The notes under the pieces: model-generated
Database searches by the model: none
What the model was told of the DNA's origin: nothing
The model's input: only the letters and a program-made list of their open reading frames with translations
Assembly (NCBI GenBank): GCA_002162675.1
Contig: MAAE01000032.1
Span: 124,001-188,000, forward strand
Length of the DNA stretch: 64,000 bases
Source of the DNA: Colwellia sp. 39_35_sub15_T18
GTDB taxonomy: Bacteria > Pseudomonadota > Gammaproteobacteria > Enterobacterales > Alteromonadaceae
Reading direction: 5' to 3'
Shown here: positions 1-8,386 of the stretch, in pieces
Position numbering within the stretch: position 1 is the stretch's first letter
Layout: the number at the start of each line of letters is the position of its first letter
Program-made: the position numbers and the translations under genes

Positions 1-29
1 ATATTATTATTTACTTTGCTAAGATAATT

Positions 30-120
30 GGTGAGATGGCTGAGTGGTCGAAAGCACCGGTCTTGAAAACCGGCAAGGGTTTGTAGCCCTTCTAGAGTTC
101 AAATCTCTATCTCACCGCCA
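30..120 (+). tRNA. tRNA-Ser (anticodon UGA)
   Basis: This is a complete class II tRNA of 91 nt. The acceptor stem GGTGAGA (30-36) pairs with TCTCACC (110-116), followed by discriminator G117 and an encoded CCA (118-120). The anticodon loop CTTGAAA gives anticodon TGA, reading UCA and related Ser codons. A long variable arm (AAGGGTTTGTAGCCCTT) is present, as expected for tRNA-Ser, and the T loop reads GTTCAAATC. A strong terminator follows directly. Confidence 0.97.
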
Positions 121-128
121 CATTAAGA

Positions 129-160
129 AAATCCGCTAATCGAAAGATTAGCGGATTTTT
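129..160 (+). terminator. Rho-independent terminator of tRNA-Ser
   Basis: A perfect 11-bp stem, ATCCGCTAATC (131-141) and GATTAGCGGAT (146-156), is closed by a GAAA tetraloop and followed by a T run. It lies 10 nt after the tRNA CCA end. Confidence 0.93.
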
Positions 161-390
161 GCTTTTCAGCTTTTGGTGAATAGTAAAGGTTTGTAGCACA
201 ACACCTTTACTATAGAGTTCAAATCTCTATCTCACAGCCACATTCTAAGAAACCGCTATATTAATTTATAGCGGTTTTTTTTCGTCTTAAGTTTATTAGT
301 GTTCGGGTTTTTGCTTTCCAGCTTTTGGTGAATAGTAGAGGTTTGTAGCATATTACCCACGACATAGAGTTTAAATTTCTATCTCTAGCT
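161..390 (+). repeat. Decaying tandem copies of the tRNA-Ser 3' end and its flank
   Basis: Two degenerate copies of the tRNA-Ser 3' half follow the intact gene. At 213-235 the T-arm/acceptor sequence TAGAGTTCAAATCTCTATC plus TCAC is identical to 93-115, and it is followed by A-GCCA in place of CGCCA. At about 364-386 a more diverged copy occurs (TAGAGTTTAAATTTCTATC). The leaders TTTTGGTGAATAGTA at about 172 and 324 and GGTTTGTAGCA at 188 and 340 also repeat. None of the copies has a 5' half or an anticodon arm, so they are relics rather than genes. Confidence 0.85.
251..282 (+). terminator. Terminator behind the first tRNA-Ser relic
   Basis: A 10-bp stem AACCGCTATA (251-260) / TATAGCGGTT (267-276) is followed by a long T run. 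It is a diverged counterpart of the terminator at 129-160 and supports duplication of the whole tRNA 3' end plus terminator. Confidence 0.85.
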
Positions 391-399
391 TAAACGACT

Positions 400-1191
400 T
401 TACTCAAACATTTCTGGTTGTTCAGCACTAATCACATTTAGCAGAGGTTGAAAGCTAAAATATCCAGCTAACTCACTACCTACTATGTCATAAGCTGACT
501 GTGCTGCTGCTGGGCTGATAGTTTTTGGCGAGCCTGCTGATTGTGCTAGTAATTGTGTTTGGCAACTACGTTCCATAGTAATAAACCACCATGCGGCCGC
601 TTCCACTGTTTTTGCTACGGTTAATAAGCCATGATTTTGTAATATTACTGCTTTATTATTACCAAGAGATTCCGCAATACGCTTTCCTTCGTTTGTGTCG
701 AGCACGACACCGGTAAAATCGTCAAATAACACATGATCTTGATAAAATGCACAGGAGTCTTGGGTAATTGGGTCAAGGGTTTTTCCCAGTGTTGACCAAG
801 TTTTTCCGTATAAAGAATGAGCATGAGCTGCTGCATTTACCTCTGGGTGAGCATTATGAATTTGGGAATGAATGGCAAAAGCGGCGCCGTTTAAAAGTCC
901 TTCTCCCTGTACAACTTCTCCTTGATGATTGACTAATAACAGCTGCGAAAGTTTCATTTGTTTAAACGACACTCCCATAGGATTCACCCAAAAGTGATCC
1001 AACTGCTCAGGATCTCGAACGGTTATGTGTCCAGCTAATCCCTCATCAAAGCCAAATTTACCAAATAATCGAAAAGCTGCTACTAACATACGTTTTCGAT
1101 GTAATCGCACTTCTTCAGCGGTATTGCCTTCGTTAATGCTAGGCATATCACCTTTGGCATTCATCACCACGTTATTCATCGCATCGGTCAT
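400..1191 (-). CDS. Class II aldolase/adducin-family protein
   Basis: The 263-residue protein belongs to the class II aldolase/adducin fold (FucA/AraD-like), whose members bind a divalent metal and cleave or epimerise phosphorylated sugars or related compounds. The zinc-ligand motif HAHS lies near residue 123, a further conserved His is in QNHGLL near 186, and the N-terminal GHITVR segment is typical of the family. The start ATG at 1191 is followed by two more Met within 15 residues, so the true N terminus could be slightly shorter. The gene stands alone between the tRNA relics and the divergent helicase gene. Its substrate cannot be read from the sequence, and many marine homologues have no tested function. 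Confidence 0.85.
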   Translation of the reverse strand: MTDAMNNVVMNAKGDMPSINEGNTAEEVRLHRKRMLVAAFRLFGKFGFDEGLAGHITVRDPEQLDHFWVNPMGVSFKQMKLSQLLLVNHQGEVVQGEGLLNGAAFAIHSQIHNAHPEVNAAAHAHSLYGKTWSTLGKTLDPITQDSCAFYQDHVLFDDFTGVVLDTNEGKRIAESLGNNKAVILQNHGLLTVAKTVEAAAWWFITMERSCQTQLLAQSAGSPKTISPAAAQSAYDIVGSELAGYFSFQPLLNVISAEQPEMFE

Positions 1192-1422
1192 TTTAATGTC
1201 TCTATTAGCAAAAGTGTTAAACAGCTACCTAAAGTATCATGAGTATATTGTGTAGTGTTATCTGATTCTACTTAAATTGCCATTCACTTTGGGACTCAAA
1301 GCAAGCTCGAACTATTCTGGGGTTGATGATGTTACGGCAGAGTTTGATCGATTTCACTAACTTATAGGAGCATAAGTAAGCTAAAATAACAGCAATTATC
1401 TTAGCTTTGAGCCCTTTATTTC

Positions 1423-2730
1423 ATGAGCATTCTCATAACGCCAACCAACTTTGCAGAACTCAGTCTTATTCCACCTTTATTAGCTCGATTAACCGAGCTG
1501 GCATATCAGCAGCCAACGCCCATTCAAGCGCAGGCTATTCCAAATGTGTTAGCAGGACATGATTTAATTGCAGGGGCAAATACTGGTTCGGGTAAAACCG
1601 CCACCTTCGCATTGCCTATGTTGCAGCATCTTTTTCTGCAACAAAATGCTAAAAAATCATCAGCTAGTAAAGGTAACTATGTTTCAGGGTTAATTTTGGT
1701 GCCTACTCGTGAATTAGCCAAGCAAGTTGCTGACAGTATTAAATCTTATGCCGTGCATTTTAATGGCGCGATTAAAACGGTTGCTGTTTTTGGTGGTGTA
1801 TCAGCGAACACTCAAATGCAAGCATTACGTGGCGGCACCGATATTTTGGTGGCAACGCCAGGTCGGTTACTTGATTTGATTGCAAATAATGCCATTAAAC
1901 TTGATAGGGTTAGTACTTTAGTGCTTGATGAAGCCGATCGGATGTTAAGTCTAGGCTTTACTGACGAGTTATCTGCGTTATTAGCGCTTATGCCTAATAA
2001 ATCTGTGCCAAAGCAAAGACAAACTTTATTATTCTCAGCGACTTTTCCAGAGCAAGTACAGGCGTTAACGCAAGAATTGCTTAATAACCCAGTTGAAATA
2101 CAAGTACAAAGTAGCGACGCTAGCACCCTAGTACAGCGTGTTTTTACTGTGAACAAAGGCGAAAAAACCGCCGTGTTAGCGCATTTAATTAAGCAACATC
2201 AATGGCGACAAGCGCTTATTTTCGTCAATGCCAGAAATCACTGTGAGCACTTAGCTACAAAGCTTTCTAAGCGTGGTATTACCGCAGAAGTGTTTCATGG
2301 CGATAAAGGGCAGAGTGAACGTAGTCGTGTGCTTGCAGGATTTAAAGCAGGTGAGATTGAAGTGTTAATTGCCACGGATATTGCTGCCCGCGGTCTAGAT
2401 ATCGAAAAATTACCTGTCGTCATCAATTTTAACTTACCAAGAAGTCCATCAGACTACATGCACCGTATTGGTCGAAGTGGCCGTGCTGGTGAAGTAGGGT
2501 TAGCATTATCGCTTATTGATCATGAAGACTATCATCACTTCAACGTGATCGAAAAGAAGAACAAGATCAGGCTTGAACGTGAGCAAGTAGCAGGTTTTGA
2601 AGCCGATGAAGTACTCCTTTCAGACGCAGATAAGCCGATGGCAAAGCCTGAGGGCAGTGGTAAGAAAAAACGCAAAAATAAAAAACCAGTCAATGCCGAT
2701 ATCTGGTTGAGAAACTCTGATCCTGAATAA
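1423..2730 (+). CDS. DEAD-box ATP-dependent RNA helicase, RhlE type
   Basis: The 435-residue protein has all superfamily 2 helicase motifs in order: Q motif around YQQPTPIQ (28-35), Walker A ANTGSGKT (52-59), PTRELAKQ, TPGRLLD, DEAD (169-172), SAT, and the C-terminal ATDIAARGLDI and HRIGRSGRAG. The tail is strongly basic (KKKRKNKK), as in RhlE-like proteins that act in ribosome assembly or RNA decay. Length fits E. coli RhlE (about 450 residues). Its own promoter is expected because the upstream gene is divergent. The DEAD-box family is certain; assignment to RhlE rather than a neighbouring subgroup is inference. Confidence 0.93.
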   Translation: MSILITPTNFAELSLIPPLLARLTELAYQQPTPIQAQAIPNVLAGHDLIAGANTGSGKTATFALPMLQHLFLQQNAKKSSASKGNYVSGLILVPTRELAKQVADSIKSYAVHFNGAIKTVAVFGGVSANTQMQALRGGTDILVATPGRLLDLIANNAIKLDRVSTLVLDEADRMLSLGFTDELSALLALMPNKSVPKQRQTLLFSATFPEQVQALTQELLNNPVEIQVQSSDASTLVQRVFTVNKGEKTAVLAHLIKQHQWRQALIFVNARNHCEHLATKLSKRGITAEVFHGDKGQSERSRVLAGFKAGEIEVLIATDIAARGLDIEKLPVVINFNLPRSPSDYMHRIGRSGRAGEVGLALSLIDHEDYHHFNVIEKKNKIRLEREQVAGFEADEVLLSDADKPMAKPEGSGKKKRKNKKPVNADIWLRNSDPE

Positions 2731-2799
2731 GTTATAGGTACTCGTATTGCCTTTTTTTTATTAGCACTTTCCTTGGTTTTAAAAATTAATTGAGCAACA

Positions 2800-3333
2800 G
2801 TGATGAAAATTTTTTATTATTTAGCGATTGGTTTATTAATTTTATCTTGTGCAGGGCTTTTTGTTTTAAAACGACCTGATGGTGGTGCATGGTTGAACCT
2901 TACAGACATTATTACCCCGATACAAACCAAGGTTCAAATGCTTCAAAGTGATGTTGTTAATAAAACACGAAAGAGCACATCTTCAGTAGGTGAGCAACAA
3001 CCAAAAACTGTTGAGGTTTTTCGCTGGCAAGATGAAAACGGTGAATGGCACTTTTCTGATAAAATAGGCTCGAATATAAAGGGTTCGGATAAAAATTCAG
3101 CCAGTAGCAATGTTCAAAAAATAGCGATTAAAACCACCAATGTTATGTCAATTAAGGTCGAGCAAGTCAACAATAAGCAAATTCACGGAAAAAAGCCTGA
3201 ACAATCACCACCTAATAAACTTTTGCAATCTTCTCTAAGCAAAATACCAACACTTATTGAAGACGCACAAAATGTTCAAACATTAATGGATGAAAGAACC
3301 AAACAACTTGATAAAGCTATTGAGCAACGATGA
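2800..3333 (+). CDS. Membrane-anchored DUF4124-like protein
   Basis: The 177-residue protein has an N-terminal membrane anchor (about residues 4-23), then a linker and a short DUF4124-like module containing VFRWQDENGEWHFSD (about 72-86). A polar, Lys/Gln-rich, probably partly helical tail follows. DUF4124 modules occur in many proteobacterial envelope proteins of unknown role. The first codon could be GTG at 2800 or the adjacent ATG at 2803; the ATG is more likely. It lies about 70 bp after the helicase gene and may be transcribed with it. No function is assigned. Confidence 0.7.
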   Translation: MMKIFYYLAIGLLILSCAGLFVLKRPDGGAWLNLTDIITPIQTKVQMLQSDVVNKTRKSTSSVGEQQPKTVEVFRWQDENGEWHFSDKIGSNIKGSDKNSASSNVQKIAIKTTNVMSIKVEQVNNKQIHGKKPEQSPPNKLLQSSLSKIPTLIEDAQNVQTLMDERTKQLDKAIEQR

Positions 3334-3650
3334 ATATAACCAACGTTATGCTGTGTTTTTATTAGCAAATGTTCAACTAACTCAGTATTATAGCTCTGAG
3401 TTTCGATATAGAGTACTCAGAGAGGAATATAGATCGGGCTTTAACGGTATAAATGCCAACTTACCAATGAAGTATAAGCCGAGCTATAAATTTAATACCT
3501 TGAATTTATGCCTTAATTTCAATCATTAGGAGTAAAATTTATTTGTTCTCTTTTGCCAAACTTTATAGTATAAGCATTAACTATAGTGGCAATTTTATTG
3601 AATAAAACCAGTGCCCATACTTGTCCCATTCCTCCGGCCATATTAAGAAA

Positions 3651-3680
3651 AGCCCGTTACGAAAGTAACGGGCTTTTTGT
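3651..3680 (+). terminator. Strong hairpin terminator
   Basis: A perfect 10-bp stem AGCCCGTTAC (3651-3660) / GTAACGGGCT (3665-3674) with a GAAA tetraloop is followed by TTTTG. No intact gene sits directly in front of it. Confidence 0.85.
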
Positions 3681-3713
3681 TTTTCTGTGTCAGAGGAATT
3701 TTAGCTTTCTGAC

Positions 3714-3774
3714 GTAGGCGGGAATTTATTCGCGCGTGTTTACTTGATCTTAGATCGATTAAAATCCCGTCTAC
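3714..3774 (+). repeat. Inverted-repeat element, GTAGGCGGG family, copy 1
   Basis: The left arm GTAGGCGGGAATTTATTCGC starts at 3714 and the imperfect complementary arm GATTAAAATCCCGTCTAC ends at 3774. The same arms occur at 5724-5778 and 53204-53270, which makes this a dispersed REP-like family. Confidence 0.8.
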
Positions 3775-4052
3775 AAAAATGAACCATCTCAACGGCATTG
3801 TGGTTTTGCATTGTTATGGTGCTCTCGCCCAATAATAGACTTTAAATATCCCTTTATTAATAATATTTACTTCAATAAATACATAACCATCTAAAAAACA
3901 ATAACTTTATTTGGGCTGGAGTAATGTTTTTTGTGGTATGCATTATGCTCCTTATTAATTAAGTAATTTGCTTCATGGTTATATCCGTTAACGCTATCAA
4001 TTTTTATTGCCGTTTCTTTATGACGGAGAAAACTCTACATTAAGGGCCTCCA

Positions 4053-5651
4053 ATGGACTCCATTCTCGTTATTCTTGTTATCTCATTGACACTCGCTAGT
4101 GTCTTAAATATCGTACTAACAAAATTTTCAATTTCACATATCATTGGTTACATAATTACCGGTACCATCATCAGTAATATGTTTGATTTTAACGGTAATT
4201 CAAGTCAAAGTTCGTTAGATCTCATTGGTGAGTTTGGCATTGTATTTCTTATGTTTACTATTGGTTTGGAAATGTCCTTTTCTAAACTGCACAAAATGAA
4301 AGAGTTAATATTCTTTAACGGCTTTATGCAAGTAGCACTATGCTCACTCTCTATTTTTTTACTGTCATATTATGCTTTTTCAATTGAGGCAACCTCATCT
4401 TTGATCATTGCCTTAGCATTCAGCCTATCTTCAACCGCTATCGTATTACCTTATTTAAAAAGATCAAAAGACATTGTTACCCCTTATGGAGAAAAATCTG
4501 TCGCTATTTTAGTTTTTCAAGATTTAGCCGTGATCCCTATTTTATTACTGATGAATTTCTTAGCGGACAGTGATTTACCTCTGAGTGATATTTTGTTTAA
4601 AACAACCATGTACGGTGTTCTTATCATTGTATTTATGTTTACTTTAGGTAAAAAAATAATTGGGTGGCTGCTACATTTTTCATCTAATGCAAAAATGGAG
4701 GAACTGTTTTTAGGATCTGTGTTTACCATCGTTATTGGTGCATCCTTAATCGCCCATGAGCTGGGATTTACCTACTCCTTGGGGGCATTTATTGCAGGTA
4801 TGATTATTGCCGAAACTAAATTTCACATTAAAGTTGAGTCAGATATATCGTCATATAAAGATTTGCTCTTAGGTGCATTTTTCTTTTCTATTGGTGCAAA
4901 AATTAATGTTCCATACTTTATGAGTCACTTTCATATAGTATTACTAGTGTTAATGTTGGTGATGACAATAAAAGCACTGATGATCTATTTTGTGATAAAA
5001 CGGCAATCAAATAGAAGTGATTCAATAAAATCATCAATTGCTCTTTGCCAGATAGGCGAGTTTTCTTTTGTTATTTTTACCCTTGCAAGTAAACAGAACC
5101 TTATTCAGGATGAACTAGGGAATATGCTTATTTTAATCACCGTGCTCTCGATGATCATAACGCCATTTATGATAAACAATATCTATAAACTCGCGGCTTT
5201 ATTTGTGGTTGAGTTTTTTGAATCAGATAAAATAACACCTGTTCAATCAAGTGGTCATACTATCGTTTGTGGCTACGATGTATTAGGACGCATTGTCGCC
5301 AAAGAATTGGAAAACAAAGGTGTTGATTTTTTAATTATTTCAGATAACTTACAACACGTTTTACTGGCAAGAAAACGTGGCTTAAATGCTTATTTTGGAC
5401 ATTTGGATAGACTTCCTGTATTGGAGTCTCTTAAGATTGAGCAATCAAAATCGATTATCATCACAGTTAATACATTAAAAAATAAGCAAATAATTTGTGA
5501 CGCGGTATTAAATTACTACCCAAATGCTAACTTGATTGTAAAAATTAATACGCTGGAAGAAAAAAGCTCATTAGCAGATCTTAAAATTAATTCATTTGTT
5601 CATGCGCAGCATGAAACAGCAGTTTTACTTGTAAAACAAAGTATTACTTAA
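4053..5651 (+). CDS. CPA2-family cation:proton antiporter with TrkA-N domain
   Basis: The 532-residue protein has about 12 hydrophobic segments across residues 1-380, with the Kef-type signatures GEFGIVFLMFTIGLEM near 58 and LGAFIAGMIIAETKFH near 244. A cytoplasmic Rossmann-type TrkA-N (RCK) domain follows from about residue 403 (HTIVCGYDVLGRIVAKEL), which in this family binds a nucleotide and gates transport. Length is shorter than KefB/KefC (about 600), because the C-terminal tail is reduced. It would exchange K+ or Na+ for H+ at the inner membrane. It is a single gene with long spacers on both sides. The ion specificity cannot be decided here. Confidence 0.9.
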   Translation: MDSILVILVISLTLASVLNIVLTKFSISHIIGYIITGTIISNMFDFNGNSSQSSLDLIGEFGIVFLMFTIGLEMSFSKLHKMKELIFFNGFMQVALCSLSIFLLSYYAFSIEATSSLIIALAFSLSSTAIVLPYLKRSKDIVTPYGEKSVAILVFQDLAVIPILLLMNFLADSDLPLSDILFKTTMYGVLIIVFMFTLGKKIIGWLLHFSSNAKMEELFLGSVFTIVIGASLIAHELGFTYSLGAFIAGMIIAETKFHIKVESDISSYKDLLLGAFFFSIGAKINVPYFMSHFHIVLLVLMLVMTIKALMIYFVIKRQSNRSDSIKSSIALCQIGEFSFVIFTLASKQNLIQDELGNMLILITVLSMIITPFMINNIYKLAALFVVEFFESDKITPVQSSGHTIVCGYDVLGRIVAKELENKGVDFLIISDNLQHVLLARKRGLNAYFGHLDRLPVLESLKIEQSKSIIITVNTLKNKQIICDAVLNYYPNANLIVKINTLEEKSSLADLKINSFVHAQHETAVLLVKQSIT

Positions 5652-5723
5652 GTAATTAATGATGTTTATTTGAATAAGGTAAAAGGCCATTAACCAAAAG
5701 GCTCATGGCTTTTTCTTTACCGA

Positions 5724-5778
5724 GTAGGCGGGTTTTAATCGCGCACAAATAGACAAGCGCGAATAAATTCCCGCCTAC
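5724..5778 (+). repeat. Inverted-repeat element, GTAGGCGGG family, copy 2
   Basis: Arms GTAGGCGGGTTTTAATCGCGC (from 5724) and GCGCGAATAAATTCCCGCCTAC (ending 5778) are nearly perfect inverted complements. The right arm is the reverse complement of the left arm of copies 1 and 3. Confidence 0.85.
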
Positions 5779-5945
5779 AAAAGTAAGCAATTCTCAAAGC
5801 TTGTCGTTAAGGTGCAAGTCTTTACCTCATCACAAGTTTTTAGATGCATAGACACTGTTTAATTAGCCAATGTTCAACTAATTCAGTATTATTGGCGTAT
5901 GGATAAAGCTATTGCGTAACCCGCTACTAAAAAATTTAATAACCA

Positions 5946-7625
5946 ATGACTTTCTATCATTTTTTCAATCTACTTAAAAACCACAAGCTGCCTTTATTAA
6001 TTGCTATTGCGTTAATGGTAGTCGAAAGTGTAGTTAGCTTATCCGTTCCTTGGTTTGCCGGTAAATTTTCAGAGTCCATACTTAATGGCGACACCATTTT
6101 TAACCTTAGCTACATTCAAATTGCGCTTATTTGGTTGTCTCTATTTGTTTTGCAGGCTTTGTTACGATTTTTATCAACATATCGGGTGAATTTCATCGGT
6201 GCAAAAATGCTTACCGAGCTGAGTTGTCGGCTATACGATCATATCCAATTGCTACCCGTAAAGTACTTTAATACCACCAAGCAAGGGGAAACATTAGCGC
6301 TACTGAGCAACGATGTAACCATTATCAGCTATTTTCTTTCGGGAATATTAACGGGACTCGTGCCAGCGATATTAATTTTGAGTGGCGCACTTATCTTAAT
6401 GGCCTCAATAAACACCACCATCACGTTAATAATATTACTCATGGTGCCCGCTTTTTTTGTTGTTTTGAAGTTGCTTGGTAGAGGCATAAGGCCGATATCA
6501 AAAAATTTAGTGCAAAGGCAAGCAGACTCTCTTGCCATTGCCAGTGAAAACTTCAGCGCGATAACATTGATTAAAGCTTTTTCAAGAGAGCGAGTCGAGT
6601 CAAATCGTTTTAAAAGTAACGCCCACGAAATTCAAAAATTACGTAAAAAACAGCTTAAAGTGCAAGCTGTTTTATCACCTGTTTTGCAGTTATTAATATC
6701 AACTGGCGTGTTAATTGTTGTGGTTGTCAGCGCCATGCATTATCAATCAGGGGAGCTAACCATACCCGATTTAATTACCCTATTAATGTACGGAATGCTA
6801 TTTGCGCGCCCAATGAGCGCTTTAGCTAACTTATACGGGCAAGTGCAACAGGCTGTTGGCTCATCGCATCGTTTAAATGATGTTTTTAATATTTCACCCG
6901 AGCCAACGGATGTATTAAATGCCGAGGATCATCATAGTGATGAAGATATTTCGGGGGTAATTGCCTTCAACGATGTTTGTTTTAGCTACAGCGAAGACGA
7001 AGCGCTATTAACAAAAATTAATATTGAAATACCCGCGCATGAAGTTTCTATGATCATAGGCGCTAACGGCACAGGCAAAACAAGCTTGTTGCACTTATTA
7101 ATGCGCTTTATTTTACCAACATCGGGAGACATTACCGTCGGGGGTAAATCATTAAACAGTTTCGGACTGTCTAACTTAAGAAAGCAAATAGGTTTTGTTT
7201 CGCAAAACATTGTCTTATGCGATGGTAGTGTTGCAGACAATATATCGTTTGGTTACCCACAAGCAAGCTTTGAAGCAATAGAGTATGTGGCCAAGCAAGC
7301 CGGAGCTCATCAATTTATCACTGAACTTAATCAGGGTTATCAAACGCAAGTTGGAGAAGGGGGCGTTTTGCTTTCGGGCGGTCAAAAGCAACGTATATCA
7401 CTAGCAAGGGCATTAATGTCAAACCCTTCGGTGTTACTTTTAGATGAACCGACATCAATGATAGATAAAGAAGGCACTGTTGAGTTTACCAGCATGCTGC
7501 AACAGTTATTAAAAACTCAAACGGTGATCATGGTTAGCCATGATGAAAAATTAACCTCAATTGCTGATCATATTTATGTGATGAAAAACGGGCAATTAAT
7601 AAATACAGATAATAAACAGGAATAA
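5946..7625 (+). CDS. ABC exporter (permease-ATPase), probable lasso-peptide transporter D
   Basis: The 559-residue half-transporter has an exporter-type membrane domain with about six helices (residues 15-300) and a C-terminal ATPase: Walker A GANGTGKTS near 372-380, signature LSGGQKQR, and Walker B VLLLDEP. It lacks a peptidase (C39) domain, so leader removal must be done by another protein; the B2 peptidase two genes downstream fits. It lies 8 bp from the PqqD-like gene and forms a D-B1-B2 operon. In lasso clusters such transporters export the mature peptide and give self-protection. The transporter family is certain and the substrate is inferred from context. Confidence 0.88.
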   Translation: MTFYHFFNLLKNHKLPLLIAIALMVVESVVSLSVPWFAGKFSESILNGDTIFNLSYIQIALIWLSLFVLQALLRFLSTYRVNFIGAKMLTELSCRLYDHIQLLPVKYFNTTKQGETLALLSNDVTIISYFLSGILTGLVPAILILSGALILMASINTTITLIILLMVPAFFVVLKLLGRGIRPISKNLVQRQADSLAIASENFSAITLIKAFSRERVESNRFKSNAHEIQKLRKKQLKVQAVLSPVLQLLISTGVLIVVVVSAMHYQSGELTIPDLITLLMYGMLFARPMSALANLYGQVQQAVGSSHRLNDVFNISPEPTDVLNAEDHHSDEDISGVIAFNDVCFSYSEDEALLTKINIEIPAHEVSMIIGANGTGKTSLLHLLMRFILPTSGDITVGGKSLNSFGLSNLRKQIGFVSQNIVLCDGSVADNISFGYPQASFEAIEYVAKQAGAHQFITELNQGYQTQVGEGGVLLSGGQKQRISLARALMSNPSVLLLDEPTSMIDKEGTVEFTSMLQQLLKTQTVIMVSHDEKLTSIADHIYVMKNGQLINTDNKQE

Positions 7626-7633
7626 GTTAGCCA

Positions 7634-7903
7634 ATGAGCACTACCACTTACCAATTAGCTGAAAACGTTCTTTTTCAAAAAGTTTCTGAAGAAACCGTGA
7701 TACTTGAGCCTGAAACAGGGCAGTATTATACCCTTGATGAAATAGGCACATTTATGATGGGCAACATTCAACAAGGTAAAACCATAAAAACCGTTGTTAG
7801 CTGTGTGTTAGAAAAATATCAAGCGGATGAACAAAAAGTTACCCAAGACTTAAATGAGTTAATCGCCGATATGCTAAAACAAGGTTTACTGGTTGAAGCT
7901 TGA
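7634..7903 (+). CDS. PqqD-like RiPP recognition protein, lasso B1
   Basis: The 89-residue protein matches the PqqD/RRE fold, with the family pattern around VILEPETGQYYTLDEIGTFM (about 22-41) and a helical C-terminal half ending in a DxxxLxxxMLKQGLL helix. Stand-alone PqqD-like proteins bind RiPP leader peptides and deliver the precursor to the maturation enzymes; in lasso systems this is B1. It sits between the exporter and the B2 peptidase, overlapping or touching the latter, the standard B1-B2 arrangement. Similar PqqD proteins also accompany HprK-related kinases in other systems, but the B2 neighbour makes the lasso role the better reading. Confidence 0.9.
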   Translation: MSTTTYQLAENVLFQKVSEETVILEPETGQYYTLDEIGTFMMGNIQQGKTIKTVVSCVLEKYQADEQKVTQDLNELIADMLKQGLLVEA

Positions 7904-8381
7904 TAACATGTTGCTGAGCTTTAAAAAGCTCTTAAAATTTAATATAAAAGAGCTGTGGCTATTAACTTATGCTTGGTTTGTTTTTTTGAAATGGGATTTT
8001 TTAATCTCATTCATTGATTTTAAAAAATGGCGGGCACAAATAGACAACGTTACGTTTGAAAATAATAACAACGGTTTAACCACAAATACTGCCAAGCTCA
8101 CAGAAATAAAAGCAATTATCAACATCAGTGAAATAGCCGGTCGGCATCATATAAAAAAAATGAACTGCCTACGACGCTGCTTAACGCAAAAACAACTCTT
8201 AAATCGAAGAGGATATCATTGCAATTTACATCTAGGTGTGAAAATTGAACAAAGCAACTTAAAGGCGCATAGTTGGTTAAGTTTTCAAGGTCTTGTCATT
8301 AATGATAGTGAAGATGTATCGAGCCGTTATAGCGAATTAAAAGTGGCTAGTGAAGACGATATATTTTGCGCACTTAAATAG
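7893..8381 (+). CDS. Lasso-peptide leader peptidase B2 (transglutaminase-like)
   Basis: The roughly 160-residue protein has the B2 signature in the correct order and spacing: NCLRRCLTQKQLLNRRGY with catalytic Cys92, KAHSWLSFQG with His126, and VINDSED with Asp138. The N-terminal third is hydrophobic and Trp-rich, as usual. B2 is a cysteine protease that removes the leader of the precursor in an ATP-independent step before the cyclase closes the ring. The start could be TTG at 7893 (AAGG 8 nt upstream, overlapping B1 by 11 nt) or ATG at 7908; residue numbers here use the TTG. The 3' end abuts a block of palindromic repeats. Confidence 0.92.
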   Translation: MKLDNMLLSFKKLLKFNIKELWLLTYAWFVFLKWDFLISFIDFKKWRAQIDNVTFENNNNGLTTNTAKLTEIKAIINISEIAGRHHIKKMNCLRRCLTQKQLLNRRGYHCNLHLGVKIEQSNLKAHSWLSFQGLVINDSEDVSSRYSELKVASEDDIFCALK

Positions 8382-8386
8382 CCTTT

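Larger units (their letters stand above)
3334..4052. other. Gene-poor spacer
   Basis: No convincing coding region is seen in these 719 bp. The stretch holds a strong hairpin terminator (3651-3680), a GTAGGCGGG-type inverted repeat (3714-3774) and AT-rich sequence leading to the antiporter gene. The piece at about 3360-3395 (TTAGCAAATGTTCAACTAAC and on) has a diverged copy at about 5862-5893. Just before the terminator, CCTCCGGCCATATTAAGAAA resembles the end of the tRNA-Ser gene plus its flank (ACCGCCACATTAAGAAA) and may be a tRNA 3' relic. Confidence 0.6.

Noticed and set aside
3290-3529. Open frame of 79 codons overlapping the end of the DUF4124-like gene
   Set aside because: It has no ribosome site or recognisable family, and part of it recurs as a shuffled non-coding fragment near 5862.
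5900-5915. Possible sigma-54 box (TGGATAAAGCTATTGC) upstream of the lasso exporter
   Set aside because: The GG to GC spacing is 11 nt rather than the invariant 10, and the -24 part is a poor match.
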